Below, piece by piece: positions 15,673 through 24,067 of a stretch of DNA of 43,453 nucleotides. The notes under the pieces are model-generated. The model made no database searches. It saw nothing but the letters and a program-made list of their open reading frames with translations, and had not been told where the DNA came from. Position 1 is the stretch's first letter, and each line of letters opens with the position of its first letter. The DNA is from Candidatus Zixiibacteriota bacterium (GTDB lineage: Bacteria > Zixibacteria > MSB-5A5 > GN15 > JAAZOE01). The stretch spans positions 1-43,453 of the forward strand of contig JAZGGI010000037.1 in assembly GCA_036480375.1 (NCBI GenBank), in the 5' to 3' direction. The translations under genes and the position numbers were made by a program.

Positions 15673-15700
15673 CGCGCTTTACATATAAGGCGCGGTTTTT
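15673..15700 (+). terminator. intrinsic terminator after the sugar transferase
   Basis: CGCGCTTTA (15673-15681), loop CATA, TAAGGCGCG (15686-15694) with one G-T pair, then G and five T. It splits the transferase from the PEGA-to-PrsR genes. Confidence 0.8.
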
Positions 15701-15723
15701 GTATATTTGGGGATGAGTTTTTA

Positions 15724-15752
15724 TTGCTACAATATCAAGGATTAGATATATT
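15724..15752 (+). promoter_or_regulatory. predicted promoter of the PEGA-to-PrsR operon
   Basis: TTGCTA (15724-15729), 17-base spacer, TATATT (15747-15752), 33 bases before the ATG at 15785. It lies downstream of the terminator, as expected for a new unit. Confidence 0.5.
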
Positions 15753-15784
15753 TTCCCGAAATTAATCAAAAAGGGAATTACTTT

Positions 15785-16516
15785 ATGAATCAGGCCATAA
15801 AATGGAATTTGGCGGTCTGTTGCGTTTTATGTTTGGTCACTTCGACCGGTCTTCTTGCCCAGGATGAAGGTAATATCCTTATTAATTCTAATCCGCAAGG
15901 AGCGCTGGTAAAGCTTGAGGGTTTATTTAATCTGTCAGGTGTTACGCCCGTTAGATTTGACCGAGTTTTATCCGGACAGTACCGTCTTACGGTAGAGCGG
16001 GACGGCTATGAAAAGTATCAATCAACCGAGTATTTCTCTGAGTCACAGCCTGTCCAGCTTGATATAAATCTTGTCAAAAAAACCAGAGCGAAAGCGTTTT
16101 TCAGATCCGTAGTATTCCCCGGCTGGGGACAAAAATATTATGGCGATAAAACCAAATCGACGGTAATTGTATTGGGTACGCTTGCTTCGGCCCTTGGGTA
16201 TTTACATTATAAAAGCGATTATGACGACAAGGTTGACGAGTATAATGCCGCCAAATTGGCTTTTGCCGAAGAACGCAACTGGAGTGAGTTAAGTAGCCTG
16301 GAAGAGCGTGTCTGGGCCACCCAGAGAGAAGCCAATAACGCGGAGAATAAAGTAAATCTCTTAATAGCCGTTACGGCCGGAGTTTATTTGTTAAATCTCC
16401 TGGATACTATTCTCTTATTTCCCGAGCATAGTTCATACTCCGAATATAAAGCAATTACGGCGGTGCCCGATTTGGGCGAAGACAAAATCGGATTAACTTT
16501 GGCGGTGAGGTTTTAG
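15785..16516 (+). CDS. PEGA-domain protein with FPGWGQ (DUF5683-type) region
   Basis: A 243-residue protein with a Sec signal peptide (cleavage near LLAQ, residue 26). A PEGA domain at about 30-95 (ILINSNPQGALVKLEG, GQYRLTVERDGYEKYQ) is followed by the membrane-associated FPGWGQKYYG motif (111-120) and hydrophobic segments at about 126-142 and 187-207, separated by a coiled-coil-like acidic stretch. PEGA domains are surface-exposed Ig-like folds; FPGWGQ proteins occur widely in FCB envelopes, with unknown activity. It begins the operon toward PrsK/PrsR; the FN3 lipoprotein starts 2 bases after its stop. Confidence 0.8.
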   Translation: MNQAIKWNLAVCCVLCLVTSTGLLAQDEGNILINSNPQGALVKLEGLFNLSGVTPVRFDRVLSGQYRLTVERDGYEKYQSTEYFSESQPVQLDINLVKKTRAKAFFRSVVFPGWGQKYYGDKTKSTVIVLGTLASALGYLHYKSDYDDKVDEYNAAKLAFAEERNWSELSSLEERVWATQREANNAENKVNLLIAVTAGVYLLNLLDTILLFPEHSSYSEYKAITAVPDLGEDKIGLTLAVRF

Positions 16517-16518
16517 AT

Positions 16519-18063
16519 ATGATAAAAAAATATGTTATTTTGGCCATATCGATTCTGGTCGCCATGTTCCTCCTTTCATGCAGTGAGGAAATTGAATCAC
16601 CGAGCGGAGTATCAGGTTTGCCCGCGGAACCTGAAGCACCTCGGGGATTAACCGCCGCAATTGGAGAAGGTTCGATTACGTTGAGTTGGGGTGTTTCGGA
16701 CGCTTCGGCGATTTCTCAATATTTTATCTACTACTCCGATTCTTCATCTTCTGATATGTCATTGCTGGACTCGACTCAAAATTTATCATACGAAGTGACG
16801 GGATTATCAAATGGAGTCGGATATTTTTTTCGAGTATCAGCGCTCACCACAACCGGGTATGAAGGCGAGAAGTCTCGCGCCGTCAGTGCTACTCCCGGGA
16901 TATTTTCAATATTGATTAATAACGGCGATGAATATACAAATGATCGGACAATAACAATCGCGTTAACCGCGCCAGCCTTGACCAGCCTCGTACAATTTTC
17001 CGAAAGCTCTGATTTTAATTCGGCCCACTGGGAAGATTTTAGCGCAATGAAGGGATATTTATTATCCGATGGCGATGAAATGAAGCGCGTTTACGCTCGC
17101 TTTCAAACTCGTGACGGAGGTAATTCGTCAGGGATGATAGCCGATAGTATAATCCTTGATCGATATGCCGTCATTGATTCGGTTACCGAAAATTCAGGCG
17201 GTGCGGTTTTAACCGTCGGCGATACGGTACATATTTCACTATATACTTCCGAATCGGGAGGGGAGGCATCGGTCAATATTGATGGAATCGGGAATGTAGC
17301 TCTCAATGATCTGGGATTGAGCGGAGACGGTTTGGCCGATGACGGTATATATGAAATTGATTATGTTTTGCCGGTGGGAACGGAGCTATTGGACGCGGAA
17401 ATTACCGGAAGTTTTACTGACGCCGCCGGTAATCGAGCTTCGGATGTAAAGGCCGGAACTCGTTTAACCGCAACTTTTCCGCCAGATCCGGTGACCCTGA
17501 CAGGTTATACCGAATCATCACTTGAAGTACTATTACAATGGACTCGATCGGCCATTTCCGATTTTTCATTTTATCGTATATTTCGCGATGAAAACCCGGG
17601 CATAGATGAATCATCTTACCTTGTGACAACAATTAGCAGTCAATCTACGACCAGTTTTCAGGATACGGCCCTGGCCGACACGACAGCATACTATTACAGG
17701 GTGTTTGTTTATGATAGCCATGGCAATTCCTCAGGATCCAATGAGTTGGAAATATCGACTTTGAAAAACACTCCCCCGGATGCCATAACGGTTGCGGTTG
17801 GATTAACCGGCGAGGCTCTCGCGGTCGAGGTTAGCTGGCTTCAATCATATGAGGATGATTTTGCGTCATATCATCTTTTGAGAGACAGCAGTCTGTTAAC
17901 CGGTTACGATAGCGATCTTGTTGTAGGCATATTTAATACGCAAACGACGACATCGGTAACCGATTATTTGCCGGCGGCCGGAACATACTATTATCAGATT
18001 TTTATATTTGACAAACAGGGATTAATGGCCGGTTCGAATATCGTGTCAATTAATATTCCATGA
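16519..18063 (+). CDS. Fibronectin type III repeat lipoprotein
   Basis: A 514-residue predicted lipoprotein (lipobox FLLSC, Cys21). FN3 modules are visible at about 40-127 (PEAPRGLTAAIGEGSITLSW, GYFFRVSALTTTGYEG), 322-410 (SSLEVLLQWTRSAISDF, AYYYRVFVYDSHGNSSG) and 418-512 (EVSWLQSYEDDFASYHLL, TYYYQIFIFDKQG). Between the first and second lies a bacterial Ig-like/choice-of-anchor segment with LNDLGLSGDGLADDGIYE. This is a surface stalk architecture for cell-surface or polysaccharide interactions. Its place between the PEGA protein and the PrsK/PrsR genes fits an exopolysaccharide-associated envelope role. Confidence 0.88.
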   Translation: MIKKYVILAISILVAMFLLSCSEEIESPSGVSGLPAEPEAPRGLTAAIGEGSITLSWGVSDASAISQYFIYYSDSSSSDMSLLDSTQNLSYEVTGLSNGVGYFFRVSALTTTGYEGEKSRAVSATPGIFSILINNGDEYTNDRTITIALTAPALTSLVQFSESSDFNSAHWEDFSAMKGYLLSDGDEMKRVYARFQTRDGGNSSGMIADSIILDRYAVIDSVTENSGGAVLTVGDTVHISLYTSESGGEASVNIDGIGNVALNDLGLSGDGLADDGIYEIDYVLPVGTELLDAEITGSFTDAAGNRASDVKAGTRLTATFPPDPVTLTGYTESSLEVLLQWTRSAISDFSFYRIFRDENPGIDESSYLVTTISSQSTTSFQDTALADTTAYYYRVFVYDSHGNSSGSNELEISTLKNTPPDAITVAVGLTGEALAVEVSWLQSYEDDFASYHLLRDSSLLTGYDSDLVVGIFNTQTTTSVTDYLPAAGTYYYQIFIFDKQGLMAGSNIVSINIP

Positions 18064-18113
18064 TTCCGGCCCGGGTGATCGGGATAAAGAACACTTAAGT
18101 AAGGCAGCTAAGA

Positions 18114-18971
18114 ATGGGACAGAGAGTTCAATTCGGAGAATTTTGGTTCTTGTATCTGCAAACACTTAAGCAGATGAAACGAGCCGTATTATGGTCGCCC
18201 TTGTTAATTCTGGGGCTGCTGACGATAGGACTGGCGGCAGCACATTACTATATTTTTTCCCCCGTATTGGGTCCGTTATTGAAAGGCTGGTTAGGCTTTA
18301 CATATCCTCAATTTAAAGACGCCTTTTTTCACTATCCGAACCATTTTGTCTTGTTACCGCTAATTCTTGATACTTCAGTACGGGTGTTTTCCATACTCGT
18401 GGAAGCGCTTTTCCTGGGAATATTTTCCGATTTAATGATTTCCGTATATCGGGGAGAGAAACCTGCTTTTAGTCAATCATTCGGTCGAGCCGTAAAAAAA
18501 TATATAAAATTGACTTCGGTGTGGGGTGGATTGCTGGTTGTTCTCTATTTGCTTTCTCTTTATTATTATGATTTTCTTACGGACGTCATTGGACTTACGT
18601 TGAAGCAGTCGCCCCGAAGACAGGTAGCGGCTTTCTTCTCTCTGCATTTTTTGGCGATTGCGGTATATTCCCCATTTATATTTATTATCCCCAGTATTAT
18701 GGCAGGCGGTTCGTCGCTTTCGAGTATAATAGGCAGGGCCCTTAAGACTTTTATTCGCCACCCGATAGTTGCCTTTGGAATCGTCCTCATTCCTTATGTA
18801 ATATCAGCTACTCCGGGCTTACCGTTATCGTTTTCAGCTCGCGTTGTTGAGGTGTTTAATCCGGAAATGATTTTTTATCTAATTTTGACGTCAATCGTAG
18901 TCAGTCTGATTGCCAACTTCATCATGATAGGCACCGCCGTAAAGTTTTTTATGGATCAGAATGAATCATAA
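18114..18971 (+). CDS. Polytopic membrane protein of unknown function
   Basis: A 285-residue protein with about six transmembrane helices: near 24-46, 78-105, 129-152, 172-196, 218-236 and 251-277. The loop RGEKPAFSQSFGRAVKKYIKL and the repeat-like SSLSSIIGRALKTFIRHP resemble the glycerophosphoryl/YciC-type membrane families in which a GRALK segment precedes a helix; I do not assign a family. The TAA stop overlaps the ATG of PrsK by one base (TAATG at 18969-18973), so the two are probably translationally coupled and may work together. Confidence 0.75.
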   Translation: MGQRVQFGEFWFLYLQTLKQMKRAVLWSPLLILGLLTIGLAAAHYYIFSPVLGPLLKGWLGFTYPQFKDAFFHYPNHFVLLPLILDTSVRVFSILVEALFLGIFSDLMISVYRGEKPAFSQSFGRAVKKYIKLTSVWGGLLVVLYLLSLYYYDFLTDVIGLTLKQSPRRQVAAFFSLHFLAIAVYSPFIFIIPSIMAGGSSLSSIIGRALKTFIRHPIVAFGIVLIPYVISATPGLPLSFSARVVEVFNPEMIFYLILTSIVVSLIANFIMIGTAVKFFMDQNES

Positions 18972-21067
18972 TGGAACCGGTCCAAGTATTTTTAATTGTT
19001 TCGTTCGGCCTGTTATTACTCAGTATTTTTCTGGTTATATTATACAAGCGGTTTTCATCTTATAGTCGTCCGCTTTTATATTTTTCCTTTATAAACGTCA
19101 TCGGAATCGCGGCGTTGTATATTGAACTCGGACAATTTCCGCAGCTCTGGAAAACGGCTCATATCCTGGTGTATGCTTTTATATCGTTCATGCCATTTAC
19201 ATGGTATGTTTTGTCGAGTTGCTGGGCGCAGGATAAAAACGAATTCGAATCAAAACACAGATTGTTTCCTCGTCTGTTATTCTATCTGGCAGTCCTAATA
19301 TTCGTAATTATGATCTGGCAAAAGGCAGTGGATGTCGTTATTATTGGCGACCGCTGGTTTATAGATTTTCCAAAATGGCGTTTTTTCATAAATCTGAATT
19401 TAATTATATGCCTTACGGCCGGAGCTTACGCCATTGAAAATCGCTATCGTTCATCGTTGGGATTATCGCGGGAAAGAATCAAGAAATCGTTTTACCTTTT
19501 ATTGACGTACGTGATAAATTTTCTGGCTCTGGCAACAATCGCCATAATATACGGCCAAATCAGTGATTATCTTTTGGCCCTGAATTTCTTTCTGGCCGGA
19601 CTGATTTGCCTGTTTTACGTGAGACATGTGATAAGATTCGAGCCGGAAAATGATGGAATCATAATTTCACGGAAAGCGTCATACTCATCAATCGTTGTTG
19701 TCATTTTTGGCTTATACTTTTTGGTCATTGGCTTGACAGGCGAAATATTGAGAAAACTGAATTTGAATGAAGGGGCTTTTTTTACAGTTGTAGCCTTGAT
19801 TTTGATAGTCTCGACATTTATCGTTTTTTTCTATTCTCAGGCCAGGCGCTCGCGATTAACCGGTTTGACCGATGGAAGTGGGCATATATCTTCGGGACGC
19901 AAATACGATGTAGAATGGAAAGAATTCGCCGAAGAAATCTCTGCCACGATAGAATATGATGAGATTTATTTGCGCACCAAAAGATTATTGCATCGTATAA
20001 TGAAAATTGAGGACAGTTTTTTTATTCTCAAGGAATCCGAACCGGGTCGCGATTATAGATTACTGGTCGGTGATGATATCGACCGTATTATTCCCGAGAA
20101 GAATTTGAATCAATTGTGCGATTGGCTGCACCGGTTGGGGCGCCCGATTGAAGTGAGTGATGTCAAAGATGTCGGAGAGATGGAGCTGAATCAGTATCAG
20201 GAATTGGAAAGGCTAATTCCGTTTAATGTATTTCTGCTTGTTCCCTTCGCGGCGCGCCATCAATTTATCGGTATGTGGGGAATTGGCCTTCATAATTCGG
20301 GCAGAAAACTTCTCAGTGACGAAATAGGTTTTGTCGAAGCCGCGGCCGGACCGGTCGCCTTGACTTTACATGGAGCGCGGATTACCGAAGAGCTGGTTAC
20401 GTCGCGAGAAATTGAATCATACCACCGGTTTTCATCGTTTGTGCTGCACGATCTCAAAAATTCCGTCGGGATGCTATCGATGCTTTTGCAAAACGCCGAC
20501 AAGAATATAGCCAATCCCGATTTTCAAAAAGAAGCCCTGGTGACAATCGGAAGGGCGGTCGATCGCCAGAAGAAAATAATATCACGCCTCACCGAAGATC
20601 GCGGCGAAGATAAATATTTTATTAAAGAGACTAACCTTGCTGAATTAATCAAATCCGCTACTGAAAGAGTTAGGATCGATACCATTCCCCAGGTTGATTT
20701 GAATTGTGAAATTGACGATAACGTTACAGTATTTGTGGATCCGGAAAAAATAGGTTCGGTGTTTGATAATTTGATAATGAACGCGGTCGAAGCGATGCCG
20801 GAAGGAGGCATTTTATCAATCAATATTGTATCTGAAGTTGATAGCGAAGCGATCGGAATAAAATTCAGCGATTCCGGTTGCGGGATGGATGCCGATTTTA
20901 TTAATTCAAAATTATTTCGGCCGTTTAGCTCTACCAAAAAGCATGGTCTCGGGATAGGTATGTATCAGTCTCGAGAAGTTATACTTAAACACGGCGGACG
21001 CATGGAAGTAAAAAGCGAAATAGGTCGGGGAACCGATTTTATAATCTACTTACCCGGAGAAAGATAA
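18971..21067 (+). CDS. prsK: PEP-CTERM/exosortase-type histidine kinase PrsK
   Basis: A 698-residue membrane histidine kinase. About nine membrane helices fill the first 300 residues. A GAF-like domain lies at about 315-480 (EEISATIEYDEIYLRTKRLL, FLLVPFAARHQFIGMWGIGL). The H-box is HDLKNSVGMLSMLLQNADKN with predicted phospho-acceptor His493. The ATPase domain has N-box DNLIMNAVEAMPEGG, G1 DSGCGMD and G2 HGLGIGMY. This order and the HDLKNSV phrase match PrsK, the kinase paired with PrsR in genomes with XrtA exosortase and EPS synthesis. The next gene is its regulator. Identification is good for the family; the exosortase itself is not in the window. Confidence 0.85.
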   Translation: MEPVQVFLIVSFGLLLLSIFLVILYKRFSSYSRPLLYFSFINVIGIAALYIELGQFPQLWKTAHILVYAFISFMPFTWYVLSSCWAQDKNEFESKHRLFPRLLFYLAVLIFVIMIWQKAVDVVIIGDRWFIDFPKWRFFINLNLIICLTAGAYAIENRYRSSLGLSRERIKKSFYLLLTYVINFLALATIAIIYGQISDYLLALNFFLAGLICLFYVRHVIRFEPENDGIIISRKASYSSIVVVIFGLYFLVIGLTGEILRKLNLNEGAFFTVVALILIVSTFIVFFYSQARRSRLTGLTDGSGHISSGRKYDVEWKEFAEEISATIEYDEIYLRTKRLLHRIMKIEDSFFILKESEPGRDYRLLVGDDIDRIIPEKNLNQLCDWLHRLGRPIEVSDVKDVGEMELNQYQELERLIPFNVFLLVPFAARHQFIGMWGIGLHNSGRKLLSDEIGFVEAAAGPVALTLHGARITEELVTSREIESYHRFSSFVLHDLKNSVGMLSMLLQNADKNIANPDFQKEALVTIGRAVDRQKKIISRLTEDRGEDKYFIKETNLAELIKSATERVRIDTIPQVDLNCEIDDNVTVFVDPEKIGSVFDNLIMNAVEAMPEGGILSINIVSEVDSEAIGIKFSDSGCGMDADFINSKLFRPFSSTKKHGLGIGMYQSREVILKHGGRMEVKSEIGRGTDFIIYLPGER

Positions 21068-22426
21068 GTGGCCAAACCTGTTATTCTCATAGTTGATGAT
21101 GAAGAGGGAATTCGGTCTCAATTAAAATGGGCGCTGATTGATGATTATGAGGTTGTTGAAGCGTCGGGTCCGGATGATGCCCGCGCCCTGGCTTTTGATC
21201 ATAAGCCCCTGATTGTTCTCCAGGACATAGCTTTGAATACGCGGGAAGGTGCCGCCGAAGGTATAGAGTTAATAGAGTATTACCTCAGGTTAAATTCTTT
21301 TTGCAAAGTTATTATGGTCACCGGACATGGTCAAAAAGAAAACGCTCTCAAAGCTGTCGCCAAAGGCGCATATGATTTTTTTGAAAAGCCGGTCGATTTG
21401 GATCAATTGAAAATTATCATGGATCGGGGCCTCCGGATGGCATCGCTGGAGGAAGAGAACCGGCAACTATCGACCGAGTTGGCCAATGTCAAACGATTTG
21501 ACAATATCATTGGCGATTCGGATAAAATGCAGGAAGTCTATAAAATTATCGAAACGGTATCGGGAACCGATTATAAGGTTTTGATAACCGGGGAATCGGG
21601 GACGGGTAAAGAATTGGTCTCAAGAGCAATTCATAATTCCGGTCTTCGAAAGGGGCAGCCCTTTGTAACCATAAATTGCGGCGCGATTCCCGAAAACCTG
21701 CTCGAATCGGAATTATTTGGACATGAAAAAGGGGCCTTTACCGACGCCCATGCGCAGAAAATCGGTAAATTCGAGTTGGCTAATAACGGCACGATTTTCC
21801 TCGATGAAATTGGTGAGTTGCCGCTAAATCTTCAGGTTAAGCTACTGCGGGTCTTGGAAAACCATATTATTGAAAGGGTTGGCGGACGAGCGGAGATACC
21901 TCTCGAGGTTCGTGTCCTGGCGGCGACCAATCGAGATTTACTGGAAGAGGTTAAAAAAGGCGCCTTTCGTCAAGACTTATATTATCGACTATCAGTAATA
22001 ACAATCGATTTACCGCCTCTCCGGGAGCGGGGAGACGATATCCTGTTGCTGGCCAAGACATTTCTAAATAGATACGGCCTTGAAAACAGAAGGACCAACC
22101 TGTCATTTTCTGAGGCATCAGCCCGCGCAATAGCGTCTTACGAATGGCCTGGTAATGTCCGTGAGCTCGAAAATAAAATTAAAAGAGCTGTTATCATGGC
22201 TCAGGACAAGAAGATAAAACCGATGGATTTGTCGTTACCCGCGGTTTCGGGAAACGGTGCCGGCCGGGCGACTTTGCAGGATGTCCGTGAAGAAACCGAA
22301 AGAGAATATATACTTGAATCCCTGATTAGAAACAATTGGAATATATCCCGAGTTTCGCGAGAATTGGGTACCAGCCGAACGACCCTGTATGATTTGATTG
22401 AGAAATACCGTCTTAAAGATAAATAG
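21068..22426 (+). CDS. prsR: Sigma-54-dependent response regulator PrsR
   Basis: A 452-residue NtrC-type activator. The receiver domain (1-120) has acidic pocket DDEE (10-13) and phospho-acceptor Asp53 in LQDIAL; QLKWALIDDYEV and GAYDFFEKPVDLDQLK are PrsR-like phrases. The AAA+ domain has Walker A GESGTGK (175-181) and Walker B FLDEIGEL. The sigma-54 contact loop reads GAFTDA (222-227) rather than GAFTGA, a natural variant in this family. A Fis-type HTH (ISRVSRELGTSRTTLYDLI) ends the protein. The start is GTG at 21068, directly after the PrsK stop TAA. It should drive exopolysaccharide and surface-protein genes with RNA polymerase-sigma-54. Confidence 0.88.
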   Translation: MAKPVILIVDDEEGIRSQLKWALIDDYEVVEASGPDDARALAFDHKPLIVLQDIALNTREGAAEGIELIEYYLRLNSFCKVIMVTGHGQKENALKAVAKGAYDFFEKPVDLDQLKIIMDRGLRMASLEEENRQLSTELANVKRFDNIIGDSDKMQEVYKIIETVSGTDYKVLITGESGTGKELVSRAIHNSGLRKGQPFVTINCGAIPENLLESELFGHEKGAFTDAHAQKIGKFELANNGTIFLDEIGELPLNLQVKLLRVLENHIIERVGGRAEIPLEVRVLAATNRDLLEEVKKGAFRQDLYYRLSVITIDLPPLRERGDDILLLAKTFLNRYGLENRRTNLSFSEASARAIASYEWPGNVRELENKIKRAVIMAQDKKIKPMDLSLPAVSGNGAGRATLQDVREETEREYILESLIRNNWNISRVSRELGTSRTTLYDLIEKYRLKDK

Positions 22427-22535
22427 CTGTTCAAAATTGCGGTTTTTGCACATTTCCCCCTAAATAAATTCATCACCTTAACCGATTATACAACTATACC
22501 ATAGTACGTTACAAGACGTTAGGGAAATACAAAAT

Positions 22536-23969
22536 ATGAAAAAAGTACTGCTTGTTGATGACGACGTTGAAATGTCGCAATCACTAATCAATTTATTTGA
22601 CCCTGATAAATACGCTTTCCATCATCTGGAAGATGGACAGGAAACGACGAGTTATATTAAACAGCATGAGGAAAATCTTGATCTCGTAATGCTGGATGTG
22701 AACCTGCCGTCGTGCTCCGGTCTGGATGTATTAAGAAATATAAAAAAGATCAAGGATAATTTACCCGTCATAGTTATCTCCGGTTTTGTATCAACCGAAA
22801 ATGCGATGGAAGCTATGCGCGAGGGTGCGTATGAATATTTAACCAAGCCATTTGAACTGAATAAATTGATTGAAATAGTTAATAAAGCATGCGGTTATCA
22901 GCAGGAGCCCCATATCAGAACGCCGCATGTGATCGCATCGGATGATGATAAGGCGAAAGATATTATTATCGGTCAATCGCCCGAAATAGTCGAAATTGCC
23001 AAGATGATTGGTCAGGTCGCCAAGACCGATGCGTCGGTTCTAATTTTCGGCGAGTCGGGCACCGGAAAAGAATTGGTAGCTCGCGCTATTCATCGTAATA
23101 GCCTGAGGCGAAACAATACTTTCCTATCGGTCAACTGTGCCGCGTTATCCGATACCCTGCTGGAGTCGGAATTATTCGGTCATGAAAAAGGAGCCTTCAC
23201 CGGCGCGTATTTCAAGCGTATCGGAAAATTCGAACAATGCGATGACGGGACAATTTTCCTTGATGAAGTCGCTGATATGTCGATGTTGACTCAAGGAAAA
23301 GTACTTCGCGTTTTACAGGAAAAAGAATTTGAGCGGCTGGGTGGTAATGAGACAATTGGTGTTGACGTCCGGGTTATCGCGGCAACAAATAAATCATTAG
23401 TTCAATGCATGAAGGATGGCTCTTTTCGAGTTGACCTCTTCTATCGATTGAAAGTTGTTTCTCTGTACATTCCGCCTCTGCGCGACCGTCGCGAGGATAT
23501 ACCTCTCCTGGTAGATCATTTTATCAAGAAATATAATAAATCCCTGGGGAAAGACGTCCGTTCCGTTTCCAAAAAGGCCAAGACAGTATTATCGAAATAT
23601 ATCTGGCCGGGAAATGTCAGGGAACTTGAGAATAATATTCATACCGCTATGGTCATGTCCAAATCAGATATGCTTCAACCGGAAGATTTCCCGGTCTGCA
23701 ATGAAGACACCAATAAGGTTGAAATTGATGTGGAAGGCTTGCAGGATAATTACACCGAAATGTTTGCTCGCCTGATTGAGCCGGTATTTCCAAAACTGAT
23801 CGGCAGCAGCGAGGGCGGTATTTATCATCTGATGCAGTCATCCATGGAAAAGGCTTTGATCTCCGCCTGCCTGAAACATTTTAATTCCAATCAGGTCAAG
23901 GCTTCGGATATGCTGGGTATATCCCGCAATACTCTTCGGGATCGCATTAGCAAGTACGGCATATATTAG
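22536..23969 (+). CDS. NtrC-family sigma-54 response regulator
   Basis: A 477-residue activator with receiver domain (acidic Asp8-10, phospho-acceptor Asp54 in MLDVNLP, KPFEL at the end), AAA+ domain with Walker A GESGTGKE (172-179), intact GAFTGA (219-224) and FLDEVADM, and a C-terminal Fis-type HTH (KASDMLGISRNTLRDRISKY). The linker between AAA+ and HTH is longer than usual (about 90 residues), with an acidic stretch NEDTNKVEIDVEGLQDNY. No kinase is next to it except PrsK upstream, 109 bases before, so it may share that kinase or answer to a distant one. A strong terminator follows. Confidence 0.9.
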   Translation: MKKVLLVDDDVEMSQSLINLFDPDKYAFHHLEDGQETTSYIKQHEENLDLVMLDVNLPSCSGLDVLRNIKKIKDNLPVIVISGFVSTENAMEAMREGAYEYLTKPFELNKLIEIVNKACGYQQEPHIRTPHVIASDDDKAKDIIIGQSPEIVEIAKMIGQVAKTDASVLIFGESGTGKELVARAIHRNSLRRNNTFLSVNCAALSDTLLESELFGHEKGAFTGAYFKRIGKFEQCDDGTIFLDEVADMSMLTQGKVLRVLQEKEFERLGGNETIGVDVRVIAATNKSLVQCMKDGSFRVDLFYRLKVVSLYIPPLRDRREDIPLLVDHFIKKYNKSLGKDVRSVSKKAKTVLSKYIWPGNVRELENNIHTAMVMSKSDMLQPEDFPVCNEDTNKVEIDVEGLQDNYTEMFARLIEPVFPKLIGSSEGGIYHLMQSSMEKALISACLKHFNSNQVKASDMLGISRNTLRDRISKYGIY

Positions 23970-24012
23970 GCGATTCTATATTTCGAATTTTCCTGTGAGG
24001 AAAGGTTTAATT

Positions 24013-24041
24013 GGCCGCAATTAATATTGCGGCCTTTTTTT
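24013..24041 (+). terminator. intrinsic terminator after the NtrC-type gene
   Basis: GGCCGCAAT (24013-24021), loop TAAT, ATTGCGGCC (24026-24034), then seven T. It closes the PEGA-to-NtrC block. Confidence 0.93.
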
Positions 24042-24067
24042 ATCAGGCGTATATTGGCTAATATGGG

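Noticed and set aside
22427-22535. Sigma-54 promoter before the second NtrC-type gene
   Set aside because: TTGCGGTTTTTGCAC looks promising, but the GG to GC distance is five bases, not the required ten.
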